Shown: one piece after another, positions 32,675-41,305 of the stretch | How positions within the stretch are numbered: the first letter of the stretch is position 1 | Layout: the number at the start of each line of letters is the position of its first letter | Assembly: GCA_006218065.1 (NCBI GenBank) | Contig: VBWE01000025.1 | Location: forward strand, 47,063 to 111,062 | Source: Bacteroidota bacterium | GTDB taxonomy: Bacteria; Bacteroidota; Bacteroidia; Palsa-965 | DNA: 64,000 bases | Reading direction: 5' to 3' | Translations under genes and position numbers: made by a program | Notes under the pieces: generated by a model | The model's input: only the letters and a program-made list of their open reading frames with translations | The model's database searches: none | What the model was told of the DNA's origin: nothing

Positions 32675-33565
32675 ATGGAATTCGACCTGGAAAAACTGAA
32701 AAAGCGGCCGTCTTATCCGTTCGAGACGATCGCTGTTGCCGTTGCTTTTTCTCCGCGCCTGGAAGGCGTTGTGGGTGAAGCCTGGCGGCTTTCGAAAGTC
32801 TTCGGAGCCAAACTCCTGCTGATGCATATCGGCGACCGTACGCGGAACAAAGAAGACAAGCTGAACAACCTGCTGGAAAAGCTCAAAGTGGACGAACAGC
32901 AGGTGCGTATCATCTGGAACGAAGGCAACGCCGTGGACACTTTGCTGCAGCTCTGCAAACTGCACGTGGTCGACCTGCTCGTACTCGGTGCGCTGCGCAA
33001 GGAGAACATGCTGAATTTTTACCTCGGTTCGCTCGCCCGCAACATCAGCCGCCGCGCCAAATGCTCCGTGCTCCTGCTTACCGAACCCGACCCAGCCGGT
33101 ACCCGCTACAAAAAAATCATGGTCAGCGGCGTCGAAAATCCGAAAACGATCCACACGATCAATACCGCGATTTATTTTGCGGAACATGTAAAAGCCAAAG
33201 AGATTACCGTCGCTACCGAAGTCCATCACCCGGGACTCGCCATGACTGCCGGGGACAACACCGCGCCCGAAGCGTCGAAGATGAAAAAAGAAATGAAAGA
33301 AGAAGAACTGAACAAGGTGCACGAAATGGTGGAAAGCTGCCGCAAACATGGCGATATTGAGATTTGCGAAAAAGTGATCCAGGGAAAACCCGGTTATGCC
33401 ATCCGGCAATACGCTACTTCCAAAAAAGCCGACCTGCTGGTGATCAATTCACCCGAAGGAAAACTCGGCATCTTCGACCGGATCTTTACGCATGATATGG
33501 AATATATTCTCGAAGATCTTCCCTGTAACGTACTCATCGTTCACTCGCGCGTAACTACGGAATGA
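32675..33565 (+). CDS. Universal stress protein with two tandem Usp domains
   Basis: 296 aa. Domain 1 (about 15-135) contains IAVAVAFSPRLEGV, VVDLLVLGALRKEN and the nucleotide-binding tail LGSLARNISRRAKCSVLLL; domain 2 (about 145-290) contains YKKIMVSGVENPK and KADLLVINSPEG, ending DLPCNVLIVHS. The first domain keeps a GxxG...GS type ATP-binding signature, the second is more divergent. The last 4 bp overlap the antiporter gene (ATGA), so it is coupled to it. Usp domains are known to regulate cation/proton antiporters, and that role fits here. Confidence 0.88.
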   Translation: MEFDLEKLKKRPSYPFETIAVAVAFSPRLEGVVGEAWRLSKVFGAKLLLMHIGDRTRNKEDKLNNLLEKLKVDEQQVRIIWNEGNAVDTLLQLCKLHVVDLLVLGALRKENMLNFYLGSLARNISRRAKCSVLLLTEPDPAGTRYKKIMVSGVENPKTIHTINTAIYFAEHVKAKEITVATEVHHPGLAMTAGDNTAPEASKMKKEMKEEELNKVHEMVESCRKHGDIEICEKVIQGKPGYAIRQYATSKKADLLVINSPEGKLGIFDRIFTHDMEYILEDLPCNVLIVHSRVTTE

Positions 33566-34806
33566 TCAAAAAACTCACCCACGACGACCTGATCGTGCTG
33601 CTGCTGGCAATCAGCACCATGCTCATCACTTCGCGCATCCTTGCTGAACTGGGCAAAAAGCTCAAGCTCCCCGTGGTGATGGGTGAATTGCTGGTGGGCA
33701 TTGCGCTCGGGCCGACCGTACTGGGTATGTTATCGCCTGAATTTTTCAACTGGTTGTTTCCTTTTACTTCGAACACGAACGTATCGATTGCGCTTGACGG
33801 CATTTTCCAGCTTTCGGTCGTGATGCTGCTTTTTGTCGCCGGGCTTGAAGTGCAATTGCCCATGGTGCTGCGGCAGGGACGTGCGGCTATTGTAACCGGG
33901 CTTTCCAGCATGATCATTCCTTTTTTTACGGGTTATGCCGTAGCCTGGTTTTTCCCGGAAGTGTTCGGTGTAGTTGCAGAAAGTCAATATCATTTTCTCT
34001 TCTCTCTTTTCCTCGGAACGGCGCTTTCCATTTCCGCTCTTCCTGTGATCGCACGTATCCTGATGGATATGAATCTTTTCAAAACCAATATCGGGATGGT
34101 GATCATCGCCTCGGCTATGTTCAACGACCTGGTAGGCTGGTTATTCTTCTCCCTGATTCTTTCGATGAGCGGGCACGGACAAAATCATTTCGGGCTCGGG
34201 TACACGATTTTATACATTCTCGGTTTCGGCATATTTATGCTGACAATCGGGCGAATAATTCTGAACCGTGTATTGCCCTGGGTGCAAACCAAACTTTCCT
34301 GGCCGGGCGGCGTGCTGGCCATGTGCCTCGGACTTTGCCTGCTCTGCGCCGCCTTTACGGAAAGTATCGGCCTGCATGCGATCCTCGGCGCATTCATCGC
34401 CGGCATCGCCATCGGTGACTCCGTACACCTGCGCGAACAGGCGCGCGAGATCATACACCAGTTCGTAACGAATTTTTTCGCGCCGCTGTTTTTTGTTTCC
34501 ATCGGCCTCAAAGTAAACTTCATTGAAAACTTCGACTGGCTGATGGTTACCATCATCATGGTGCTCGCTTTCGCAGGCAAAGTAACCGGGGCAAGCGCCG
34601 GCGCATACCTCGGCGGCATGAGCAAACGGGATTCGCTGGCTGTCGGTTTCGGATTGAATGCACGCGGAGCGATGGAAATCATCCTCGGAACACTCGCACT
34701 GAATGCCGGGCTGATCACGCAACCTGTTTTTGTAGCACTCGTAATCATGGCGCTGGTAACAAGTCTCAGCAGCGGACCGCTGATGCGGAGATTTGTGGAT
34801 ACCTGA
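33562..34806 (+). CDS. CPA2-type cation/proton antiporter (Kef/NapA-like)
   Basis: 414 aa with about 12 hydrophobic segments, including LLLAISTMLITSRILAELG, MGELLVGIALGPTVLG, LSVVMLLFVAGLEVQ, and GTALSISALPVIARILMDM. The FNDLVGW segment and HAILGAFIAGIAIGD are typical of the Na+/H+ exchanger fold; the conserved Asp of the ND-like motif is at FNDLVG. No TrkA-N or TrkA-C domain is attached. Regulation is likely through the coupled Usp gene. It moves Na+ or K+ against H+ in the inner membrane. A miaE gene follows 17 bp later. Confidence 0.9.
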   Translation: MIKKLTHDDLIVLLLAISTMLITSRILAELGKKLKLPVVMGELLVGIALGPTVLGMLSPEFFNWLFPFTSNTNVSIALDGIFQLSVVMLLFVAGLEVQLPMVLRQGRAAIVTGLSSMIIPFFTGYAVAWFFPEVFGVVAESQYHFLFSLFLGTALSISALPVIARILMDMNLFKTNIGMVIIASAMFNDLVGWLFFSLILSMSGHGQNHFGLGYTILYILGFGIFMLTIGRIILNRVLPWVQTKLSWPGGVLAMCLGLCLLCAAFTESIGLHAILGAFIAGIAIGDSVHLREQAREIIHQFVTNFFAPLFFVSIGLKVNFIENFDWLMVTIIMVLAFAGKVTGASAGAYLGGMSKRDSLAVGFGLNARGAMEIILGTLALNAGLITQPVFVALVIMALVTSLSSGPLMRRFVDT

Positions 34807-34823
34807 TTTGAAAAACATACTGT

Positions 34824-35417
34824 ATGCTCGGCCTTAAATTTACCACCGATCCCAAATGGGTGAACATCGTCGAAAGCAACATCGACGAGATTCTTACCGA
34901 TCACGCGTTCTGCGAACAGAAAGCCGCATCCAATTCCATTTCCCTGATCGTGCATTATCCCGAGCACACGGAAATGGTGAGCGAACTGGTGCGGATCGCG
35001 CAGGAAGAACTGACGCATTTCGGACAGGTACATGATCTCATCATCAAACGCGGCGGCGTGCTCGGCAAAGAACGTAAGGACGATTACGTGAACGAGCTGA
35101 TGCAGTTCATCAAAGGAGAAAAAGGCAGTCACAAAACACGCGAAGAAGCGCTTGTCGACCGCCTGCTTTTTTCCGCCATGATCGAAGCGCGCAGTTGCGA
35201 ACGTTTCCGCGTTTTATCGGAAAATATCAAAGACCCGGAACTCGCCGGTTTTTACCGCGACCTGATGATCAGTGAAGCGAACCATTATACCGTATTCATC
35301 ACCTTCGCCCGGAAATACGCCACCAGCGTGGATGTAGACAAGCGCTGGAAAGAATTTCTCGAATACGAAGCCGGTGTGATTTCCCGTTACGGAAAGAAGA
35401 AAGAGATTCACGGGTAA
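34824..35417 (+). CDS. miaE: tRNA-(ms2io6A)-hydroxylase MiaE
   Basis: 197 aa, a non-haem diiron four-helix ferritin-like enzyme that hydroxylates the isopentenyl group of ms2i6A at position 37 of tRNA. Diiron ligand motifs are visible: HAFCEQKAAS near 29, AQEELTHFGQVHDLI (ExxH) near 70, AMIEARSCERFRVL near 115, and ISEANHYTVFITFA near 150. Length and motif order match the family. The antiporter gene ends 17 bp upstream. A 36-bp tandem repeat starts just after the stop. Confidence 0.9.
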   Translation: MLGLKFTTDPKWVNIVESNIDEILTDHAFCEQKAASNSISLIVHYPEHTEMVSELVRIAQEELTHFGQVHDLIIKRGGVLGKERKDDYVNELMQFIKGEKGSHKTREEALVDRLLFSAMIEARSCERFRVLSENIKDPELAGFYRDLMISEANHYTVFITFARKYATSVDVDKRWKEFLEYEAGVISRYGKKKEIHG

Positions 35418-35429
35418 CAAAAATAAAAG

Positions 35430-35536
35430 GGCAAAAAACAAAAGGCAAAGGGCAGAAAAGCAAAGGGCAAAAAACAAAAGGCAAAGGGCAGAAAGCAAAG
35501 AGCAAAAAACAAAAGGCGAAGAGTAGAAAAGCGAAG
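35430..35536. repeat. Three tandem copies of a 36-bp purine-rich unit
   Basis: Unit 1 is 35430-35465 (GGGCAAAAAACAAAAGGC, AAAGGGCAGAAAAGCAAA). Unit 2, at 35466-35500, has one A fewer. Unit 3, at 35501-35536, has GA in place of GG at several sites. Units touch without spacers, so this is not a CRISPR array. It separates miaE from the converging gene at 35550. Confidence 0.9.
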
Positions 35537-35549
35537 TCGTTTCCGAACT

Positions 35550-36236
35550 CTACATCCTATCCATCGGCCCAGGATCAGTCATTACCGGCCTCACTTTTTT
35601 ACGATACTGCACCAGCGGCAGATCGACATGGAGATATGCAAACTGGTGCGGACCGATCTTTTTGTAATTCAACATAATTACGGGAATGCAGATCGCGCGG
35701 AACTGATGCCTCCACATCAGATCGAGATTAATTCCGAAACCGGTTTCCAAAAAAATTTTACCGGCAAAAGCCGGATCACCCTGCGGAAGAAAATTACGGC
35801 CGCCGATTTCCGCCTGTATGCCTAAAGGAAACGAAAACGGGTTGAGCCGCAAACCTGCGACAAAAGGAATACCGAGACTTTTATTTTCTGCATGTGTTTT
35901 TAAAAAACTGATCCCGGAACGGGCATAAATATCCATCCCTCCTGCTTTGGCTCCGAAAGGTATTTCCTTATGGTACACAACAGTCAATCCCCAGCCTTTG
36001 ATGAGTGAGAGTTTACTGTCGTCAATATTCCGCGGCCAGAAAACCTGCCCGGAATGATTAATGCCCCGGAGATATTCGTACCCGAACCAGAGCAGCGGAA
36101 TACGTACCGTAGTTGGCGGAACAACAGGCGTACTCGTTACACGCAAAGTATCCGGTTTCTTTATTTTGATCGTCCCGGTCTGCGCGAAAAGTACAAATCC
36201 TGCAAAAAAGAAAAACAGGGTAAAAAGGAAACGCAT
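35550..36236 (-). CDS. Exported protein, probably outer-membrane beta-barrel
   Basis: 228 aa from ATG 36236, giving a signal peptide (MRFLFTLFFFFAGFVLFAQ); a 20-codon upstream extension is rejected. The mature part has repeated beta strands with aromatic belts (WFGYEYLRGINHSGQVFWP, GMDIYARSGISFLKT, FGINLDLMWRHQFRAICIPVIML shown by its ends, and FAYLHVDLPLVQYRKK), as in small outer-membrane barrels. No named family recognised. It is followed by a 36-bp tandem repeat region on the other side of its stop. Confidence 0.6.
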   Translation of the reverse strand: MRFLFTLFFFFAGFVLFAQTGTIKIKKPDTLRVTSTPVVPPTTVRIPLLWFGYEYLRGINHSGQVFWPRNIDDSKLSLIKGWGLTVVYHKEIPFGAKAGGMDIYARSGISFLKTHAENKSLGIPFVAGLRLNPFSFPLGIQAEIGGRNFLPQGDPAFAGKIFLETGFGINLDLMWRHQFRAICIPVIMLNYKKIGPHQFAYLHVDLPLVQYRKKVRPVMTDPGPMDRM

Positions 36237-36316
36237 ACTTTTTAGCACTATAACGCGGCGGAAAGTAAAAGATACAGGCTGGAAACCGGGGTTCATGAAT
36301 GCGGATTATACAGACC

Positions 36317-36345
36317 AATCTGCGTTAATCTGTGTAATCTGCGGC
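36317..36345. repeat. Short AATCTG tandem repeat
   Basis: Three tandem words AATCTGCGTT, AATCTGTGT and AATCTGCGGC occupy the gap between the barrel gene and the thioesterase gene. Similar sequence is common between genes in Bacteroidota. No function visible. Confidence 0.6.
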
Positions 36346-36373
36346 AAAATTTTCAAAAGACAGGAACACAGAT

Positions 36374-36796
36374 TTATATACTAAAACCGTCATACGCTTT
36401 CAGTTTCGTCACCCACTCCGCCGGAATTTCTATCGCTTTCTTCTCCGCGTAATTAAACGTAACGACAACCGATTTGCCGGAAGCCATTTCGGTTTCCGCG
36501 CCGTGAGCTTCTTTCACGAGCCGGTGACTGAGTTCCATGCTTTTACTGCCGATACGCGTGCAGGCCGTATAAACCAGGAGTTTGTCGTGCAGGAGAATCG
36601 GTTGCTTATAATCGATTTCGATTCGCGCCAGGATCAGGCCGGATTTTTCCCAGTCGATATCCGTACCGATCACCTCGTCGAAATACGAAACACGGGCGCT
36701 TTCAATATACGTGGCATGGTTCGCGTTGTTTACGTGCCCGAGCGCGTCAATGTCTTTGAAACGGATCTGGATGGAAGTCTTGTGCCGGAAATTCAT
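36374..36796 (-). CDS. Acyl-CoA thioesterase (4HBT, YbgC/FadM-like)
   Basis: 140 aa, a single hot-dog fold of the 4-hydroxybenzoyl-CoA thioesterase type. Key motif: FKDIDALGHVNNANHATYIESA, shown by its core DALGHVNNANHATY, containing the conserved Asp and the GHVNN turn, followed by ISRVSYFDE-like helix (VSYFDEVIG) and the strand LARIEIDYKQPILLHDKLLV. It hydrolyses acyl-CoA thioesters in the cytoplasm. Its first 4 bp overlap the end of the dehydratase gene (36793-36796), so it is coupled to that gene as the second cistron. Confidence 0.88.
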   Translation of the reverse strand: MNFRHKTSIQIRFKDIDALGHVNNANHATYIESARVSYFDEVIGTDIDWEKSGLILARIEIDYKQPILLHDKLLVYTACTRIGSKSMELSHRLVKEAHGAETEMASGKSVVVTFNYAEKKAIEIPAEWVTKLKAYDGFSI

Positions 36797-38652
36797 GTTT
36801 CTTTCTGATCGAGTTCTTCGAAAACGGAATTGTTGCTCATGTATTCCGGGACGATTTTTTTCATCTTGCCTACGATCGCCATATTATCCTGCGCCGGGAA
36901 AAGCGCGATGAGTTCTTCGATGGCTTTGCTGATACTGGTGAAATCGGATCCAGGGACTTTTGCGATCAGGATTTTTTCGTGGTGCGTGGGCAGCGTATTT
37001 TCTTTATTGTTGAGCAGTTCTTCGTACAGTTTTTCGCCCGGGCGCAAACCGGTATAAACGATTCGTATATCCTTATCGATTTCCAGCCCGGAAAGCTGGA
37101 TCATTTTCCGCGCGAGGTCGATGATCTTCACCGATTTCCCCATATCGAAAATAAAAATCTCCCCGCCCTTGCCCATGCAGCCCGCTTCCAGCACCAGCCG
37201 GCAGGCTTCCGGGATCGTCATAAAAAACCGGGTGATCTCGGGATCCGTAATCGTTACCGGCCCGCCCGCCTCGATCTGCGCGCGGAAGCGCGGGATTACC
37301 GAGCCCTGCGAACCCAGTACATTTCCGAAACGCGTGGTTACGAAACGTGTTCCCTGTACGTGGTTGTTCAGCGCCTGCGTATAAATTTCCGCGATCCGTT
37401 TCGAAGCGCCCATCACGTTCGTCGGGTTCACCGCTTTATCCGTGGAGACCATCACGAATTTTTCCACACCGTATTGCACCGACAGATCCGCGATGATGCT
37501 CGTCCCGAGTACGTTGGTGAGGATCGATTCCGACGGGTTGTTTTCCATCATCGGCACATGCTTGTATGCCGCGGCGTGATATACGATCTGCGGACGGAAA
37601 GTTCGGAACAGGTTATCCATCCGTTCCTTATTCCGGATATCGCCGATCACGATTTCGTATTTCACTTTTTTATCCAGGTCGGCCAGTTCCAGTTCCATAT
37701 CGTACAAAGGCGACTCGGCCTGGTCGAGCAGGATGATGAGCGCGGGATCGAAACTGCAGATCTGCCGCACCATTTCGCTGCCGATGGAACCTGCAGCCCC
37801 GGTTACCAGCACCGCTTTTCCTTTCAGTTGTTTGCGGATATTGTCTTCATCAAGACGGATCGGATTACGCACTTTCCGGATCTGGCGGAAACTCAGTTCC
37901 CCGTTGATCCAGGTGGATACCGGCGGCACATTCAGTACTTTTACGTTGTGTTCAAGGCACAATTCCACGATTTCCTGCTTGCGCGCAGCCGTGATTTTCT
38001 GAACGGACATGATCACGTTCGATACATTATTCCCTTTCAGCAGTTCCGGAAGTTTATCCGGGCCGTAGATGGAAACGCCTTCAAGTTTCTTCCCGGTTTT
38101 CTGCAGGTTATCGTCGATGAAAGCGAGTACCCGGTATTTCGTTCCCGCATCCCGGTCCAGCGTGCGTTTCGTAATGATTCCCGATTCCCCGGCACCGAAA
38201 ATAATGACGCTCCTTTTTTCACGCGTGGGATTTTTGATCTCGAAATACAGCGCTTTAAAAAGAAGGCGCGAACTGATCATGATAAACGTCGCGCAGAGGT
38301 ATTCGATAAAAATGATCGAATGCGGAATGACGTACAATCCCGTAATCCATCGTGAAGTAACCTGGTTGATGGCGAAAAACACGAGCGTGCCCGCCGTCAG
38401 CGTGAGGAAAATCCGCTGCGCGTCTTTCGAACCGGTATAGCGCACAATTCCCTGGTAAGTCCGTGCAAGCAGGAAACTCAGCGCGCGGACGCCGATCATC
38501 ACCGGGAAAACCAGGTCGAACGCATCGATCTCCACCTGCGGAATCGAAAAGTCAAAACGAAGCAGGTAAGCGATGATGATCGCAAAAAGGCAAATACCAA
38601 GGTCGATCAGGAAAATGATCCAGCGCGGTGTATTCTTTTCGAATAGCTTCAT
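36793..38652 (-). CDS. Membrane-bound nucleotide-sugar 4,6-dehydratase (CapD/PglF/WbpM type)
   Basis: 619 aa from ATG 38652 (MKLFEKNTPRWIIFL). Four transmembrane segments occupy about residues 12-130. Then comes a first Rossmann domain (SVIIFGAGESGIITKR, and IMSVQKITAAR). A second, catalytic SDR domain from about 280 contains VLVTGAAGSIGSEMVRQI, VIGDIRN, FMVSTDKAVNPTNVMGASKRI (Met at the usual Tyr site, as in the family) and GLRPGEKLYEELL. It converts UDP-GlcNAc to the 4-keto-6-deoxy sugar, the first step of bacillosamine- or QuiNAc-type sugars. It belongs with the polysaccharide genes further right. A coupled thioesterase follows. Confidence 0.92.
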   Translation of the reverse strand: MKLFEKNTPRWIIFLIDLGICLFAIIIAYLLRFDFSIPQVEIDAFDLVFPVMIGVRALSFLLARTYQGIVRYTGSKDAQRIFLTLTAGTLVFFAINQVTSRWITGLYVIPHSIIFIEYLCATFIMISSRLLFKALYFEIKNPTREKRSVIIFGAGESGIITKRTLDRDAGTKYRVLAFIDDNLQKTGKKLEGVSIYGPDKLPELLKGNNVSNVIMSVQKITAARKQEIVELCLEHNVKVLNVPPVSTWINGELSFRQIRKVRNPIRLDEDNIRKQLKGKAVLVTGAAGSIGSEMVRQICSFDPALIILLDQAESPLYDMELELADLDKKVKYEIVIGDIRNKERMDNLFRTFRPQIVYHAAAYKHVPMMENNPSESILTNVLGTSIIADLSVQYGVEKFVMVSTDKAVNPTNVMGASKRIAEIYTQALNNHVQGTRFVTTRFGNVLGSQGSVIPRFRAQIEAGGPVTITDPEITRFFMTIPEACRLVLEAGCMGKGGEIFIFDMGKSVKIIDLARKMIQLSGLEIDKDIRIVYTGLRPGEKLYEELLNNKENTLPTHHEKILIAKVPGSDFTSISKAIEELIALFPAQDNMAIVGKMKKIVPEYMSNNSVFEELDQKET

Positions 38653-38740
38653 AGCTGCGGCTCTCAAAGATACTTCAAAATGTCTTTCCGGGACAGCATA
38701 CCCGGTAAGCCGCGCAAGAAGGGGAATGAATACTACCGGA

Positions 38741-39733
38741 TCAGAACTTGGGGCAGGAAATGAGAATCGGTTTCTTCTTTTTCTTTTTCAGCTTGCAGAA
38801 CTCGTAACCAAGTGAAATTTCATGCGATCCGCCTGTCCTGTTAACCAGGCGTGAGATTGTAAGATCATAGCTGTAACCTACTTTCAGCCGTTCGATCGTT
38901 AAACCGATCAGCGCGCTGATGGCGTCATTATTCGCATAGCCCGGCACGTATGCTTTAAAGCCGGGAATACCGCGATACCATAGACCGAGCACCAGCGGCT
39001 TGTTCGTATAATAGAAACCGATATCCACCTGGTCGAATTTATGCTGCGCTTTATAATGAAATGCCGGCGTGATAAAGACCGTACTCTTGAACGGGGCCAT
39101 ATTATCGAGCGGAAATTTGCCGCCCATGTGAACCGAAAATTCGGTCGGCAGTCCGCTCTCCCCGTTTGTTGTCAGCGCCTGGTCGGGCGACGTAATATGG
39201 TGTGCGGCAAAACCGAACCAGTATTTTTGTGAATAAACCAGCGCGCCTGTCGAAACATCAAAGTACGACCTGATTTCAGGAGCAGTTTCGATGGTTGTCA
39301 CATTGCCGCCGCGGGCAATCTGGTCGCCGAAAAGCAGGTTGTTTATATTAATGGAGCGCGCAACATAAGAAGCCTGCAGACCTGCCCGGGCAAACCAGTA
39401 CTTGGTCAGCGTAACTTCATACGAATACAAGCCGCTGACCGAAAGCGCCTGCAGGTTGCCGCTGCCGCTTCGGTCGTTCATCACCATAAATCCGAAACCG
39501 CTGTTCACCGTATTCAGGTACGTATCATACGATACCGCATAGGTTACGAATTTTCCCGTCACACTCGGCCACTGATCGCGGTAACTGGTAGAAACCCGGG
39601 AACAGACATTATCCCCTGTGAAAGCCGGGTTGAGGTGCATCGGCGCCGCATAAAACTGTGTAAACTGGAAATGTTGTGCCGCAGACTCCAAACAGATCAT
39701 GGCCGGGAACAGGAAAAGGAGCAGCTTCTTCAT
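38741..39733 (-). CDS. PorP/SprF family T9SS-associated outer-membrane protein
   Basis: 330 aa with a signal peptide (MKKLLLFLFPAMICLESAAQ). The N-terminus HFQFTQFYAAPMHLNPAFTGD is the family hallmark, followed by many beta strands (SYDTYLNTVNSGFGFMVMND, FGFAAHHITSP, YGKFPLDN-like regions) and a C-terminal barrel. PorP/SprF proteins attach type B cargo to the outer membrane or guide it out. It is the third gene of an operon with the 519-aa TPR-PD40 protein (11 bp upstream) and the adhesin, the standard order for a dedicated type B cargo cluster. Confidence 0.9.
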   Translation of the reverse strand: MKKLLLFLFPAMICLESAAQHFQFTQFYAAPMHLNPAFTGDNVCSRVSTSYRDQWPSVTGKFVTYAVSYDTYLNTVNSGFGFMVMNDRSGSGNLQALSVSGLYSYEVTLTKYWFARAGLQASYVARSININNLLFGDQIARGGNVTTIETAPEIRSYFDVSTGALVYSQKYWFGFAAHHITSPDQALTTNGESGLPTEFSVHMGGKFPLDNMAPFKSTVFITPAFHYKAQHKFDQVDIGFYYTNKPLVLGLWYRGIPGFKAYVPGYANNDAISALIGLTIERLKVGYSYDLTISRLVNRTGGSHEISLGYEFCKLKKKKKKPILISCPKF

Positions 39734-39744
39734 GACGTTTCGGT

Positions 39745-41304
39745 TCAGGGTTTGTTTTTCTTCGGTAAGTTCACGGTAAATATTCCTTTGTCGAATTCAA
39801 CCTCCTGGGTCCACGGAAAATAACCTTCTGCTTCCACTACTACTTTATATTTACGCAAAGGAGCCGCCAGCAGGATACATTTGCCGGTCAGTTTGTTTGT
39901 GCGGTACATCCCCTGCATCTTCAAGGTTTCCATATCAAACAACGTGATCCTCGCCAAAACAGGAACAGCGCTGTCTCCTTCGGAAAGCACAAGCGTATTG
40001 ATGACATCAAGATTGAAAGCCCGTTCCGGAAAACGCACCTGGTAAATATCCGTTTCGCCCGTACCTCCTTCACGCCCCGACGAATAGTAACCATACTGCC
40101 CGTTGGCTGTTGTTGTATAAAAAATATCGTCGTCAACCGTGTTGATCGGGAATCCAAGATTTTCGGGCGCGGACCACTTCCCTGTTTCTTCGTCGAGGCT
40201 GCATTTGAATACATCAAAACCGCCCATCGAAGTCAGGCCCCGTGAACTGAAATAAAGCGTTTTGCCATCGGGATGGATAAAAGGCGCATCTTCATCGTAA
40301 GCGGAATTGATATGCTCACCGAGGTTTTGTGCTTTGCTCCATTGTCCTGTAGGCAGTTTTTTCACGCAGTAAATATCTTTTTGTCCAAAGCTTTCTTTAC
40401 GGTTGCTCGAGAAATACATGGTATTGCCGTCCGCCGTCAATGTAGCGCTGGCTTCCCATCCGTCGGTGTTAATCTCTGTGCTGAGCATTACGGGCAGGGT
40501 CCAGGTCTTTCCGTCGAAACGTGTCACATACAGATCTCCGCCGGTCTGCTTTGCATCTGTACGGTAAATGATCAGTTCTTCCCCGCCGGGTGCAAGCGCC
40601 ACACAGGCATCATGCGTAGCCGTATTGATATTGTCACTTAAAGATTTCGGTGCAGACCATTGGCCGGACGAATCTTTATACGAAATGTACACATCTTCAT
40701 AATAGCGGCCGTACGGATCGAGCTGCCCGCCCGTACTTCCTTCCCTGCGTGAAGTAAACATCAGGATCGATTCGTCGGCCGAAACGAGCGGCACATACTC
40801 CGGCCATTTCGTATTAATAACCGGCCCGACATTAACCACTTCCGCATTGACCGGTTTCGTTATACGCTCCTGCGCAATAACCGACATGGCGATCATGCGG
40901 TCAATTTCTTTATTTGAAAACTCCTTGTCGAAAGGATCGTTTTTATACGCGAGGTATTCTTTCACCGCGTCATCGAAACGCAATTCCAGGTGATAAATGC
41001 AACCGAGATAATAGTGCGCTTCCGTAACATAAGGCGCTGATCTTTCGAAATACGGTCTTGCGCTGCGTTCGTTTTGTTTCATACCCCAGATACATATCCC
41101 GATTTTGAAATTCAGATCGGCATCCAGCGAGTCGCCTGCAGAATATATTTCCCGGTACAAACGAAGCGCCTGCGCATAATCTGCAACCTCGTAATACTTG
41201 TCCGCTTTTTTAAACTTGCGCAAGTTCCCGTCTTTCGCAGGCGCTTCGAGGAAGAGCCCGAGAAAAACAGTCATCATAAATAGGCTATGTACAATTTTGT
41301 TCAT
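39745..41304 (-). CDS. TPR-PD40 outer-membrane-associated protein of T9SS cluster, without OmpA domain
   Basis: 519 aa with a signal peptide. TPR-like helices (YYEVADYAQALRLYREIYSAGD, YFERSAPYVTEAHYYLGCIYHLEL shown by its core YYLGCIYHLEL) lead into PD40/WD40-like beta-propeller repeats (TMYFSSNRKESFGQKDIY, TLYFSSRGLTSMGGFDVF, YGYYSSGREGG-TDIY). A carboxypeptidase-regulatory-like domain (LTGKCILLAAPLRKYKVVVEAEGYFPW) closes it. Related proteins such as PorE carry an OmpA peptidoglycan-binding domain after this; here the protein stops first. It lies 1 bp after the adhesin gene and 11 bp before porP/sprF. Confidence 0.85.
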   Translation of the reverse strand: MNKIVHSLFMMTVFLGLFLEAPAKDGNLRKFKKADKYYEVADYAQALRLYREIYSAGDSLDADLNFKIGICIWGMKQNERSARPYFERSAPYVTEAHYYLGCIYHLELRFDDAVKEYLAYKNDPFDKEFSNKEIDRMIAMSVIAQERITKPVNAEVVNVGPVINTKWPEYVPLVSADESILMFTSRREGSTGGQLDPYGRYYEDVYISYKDSSGQWSAPKSLSDNINTATHDACVALAPGGEELIIYRTDAKQTGGDLYVTRFDGKTWTLPVMLSTEINTDGWEASATLTADGNTMYFSSNRKESFGQKDIYCVKKLPTGQWSKAQNLGEHINSAYDEDAPFIHPDGKTLYFSSRGLTSMGGFDVFKCSLDEETGKWSAPENLGFPINTVDDDIFYTTTANGQYGYYSSGREGGTGETDIYQVRFPERAFNLDVINTLVLSEGDSAVPVLARITLFDMETLKMQGMYRTNKLTGKCILLAAPLRKYKVVVEAEGYFPWTQEVEFDKGIFTVNLPKKNKP

Positions 41305-41305
41305 G

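Noticed and set aside
35430-35536. CRISPR array
   Set aside because: Units are contiguous without spacers and differ from each other; no cas genes nearby.
36979-38355. 458-aa plus-strand open frame
   Set aside because: Antisense to the CapD/PglF-type dehydratase, no recognisable domain.
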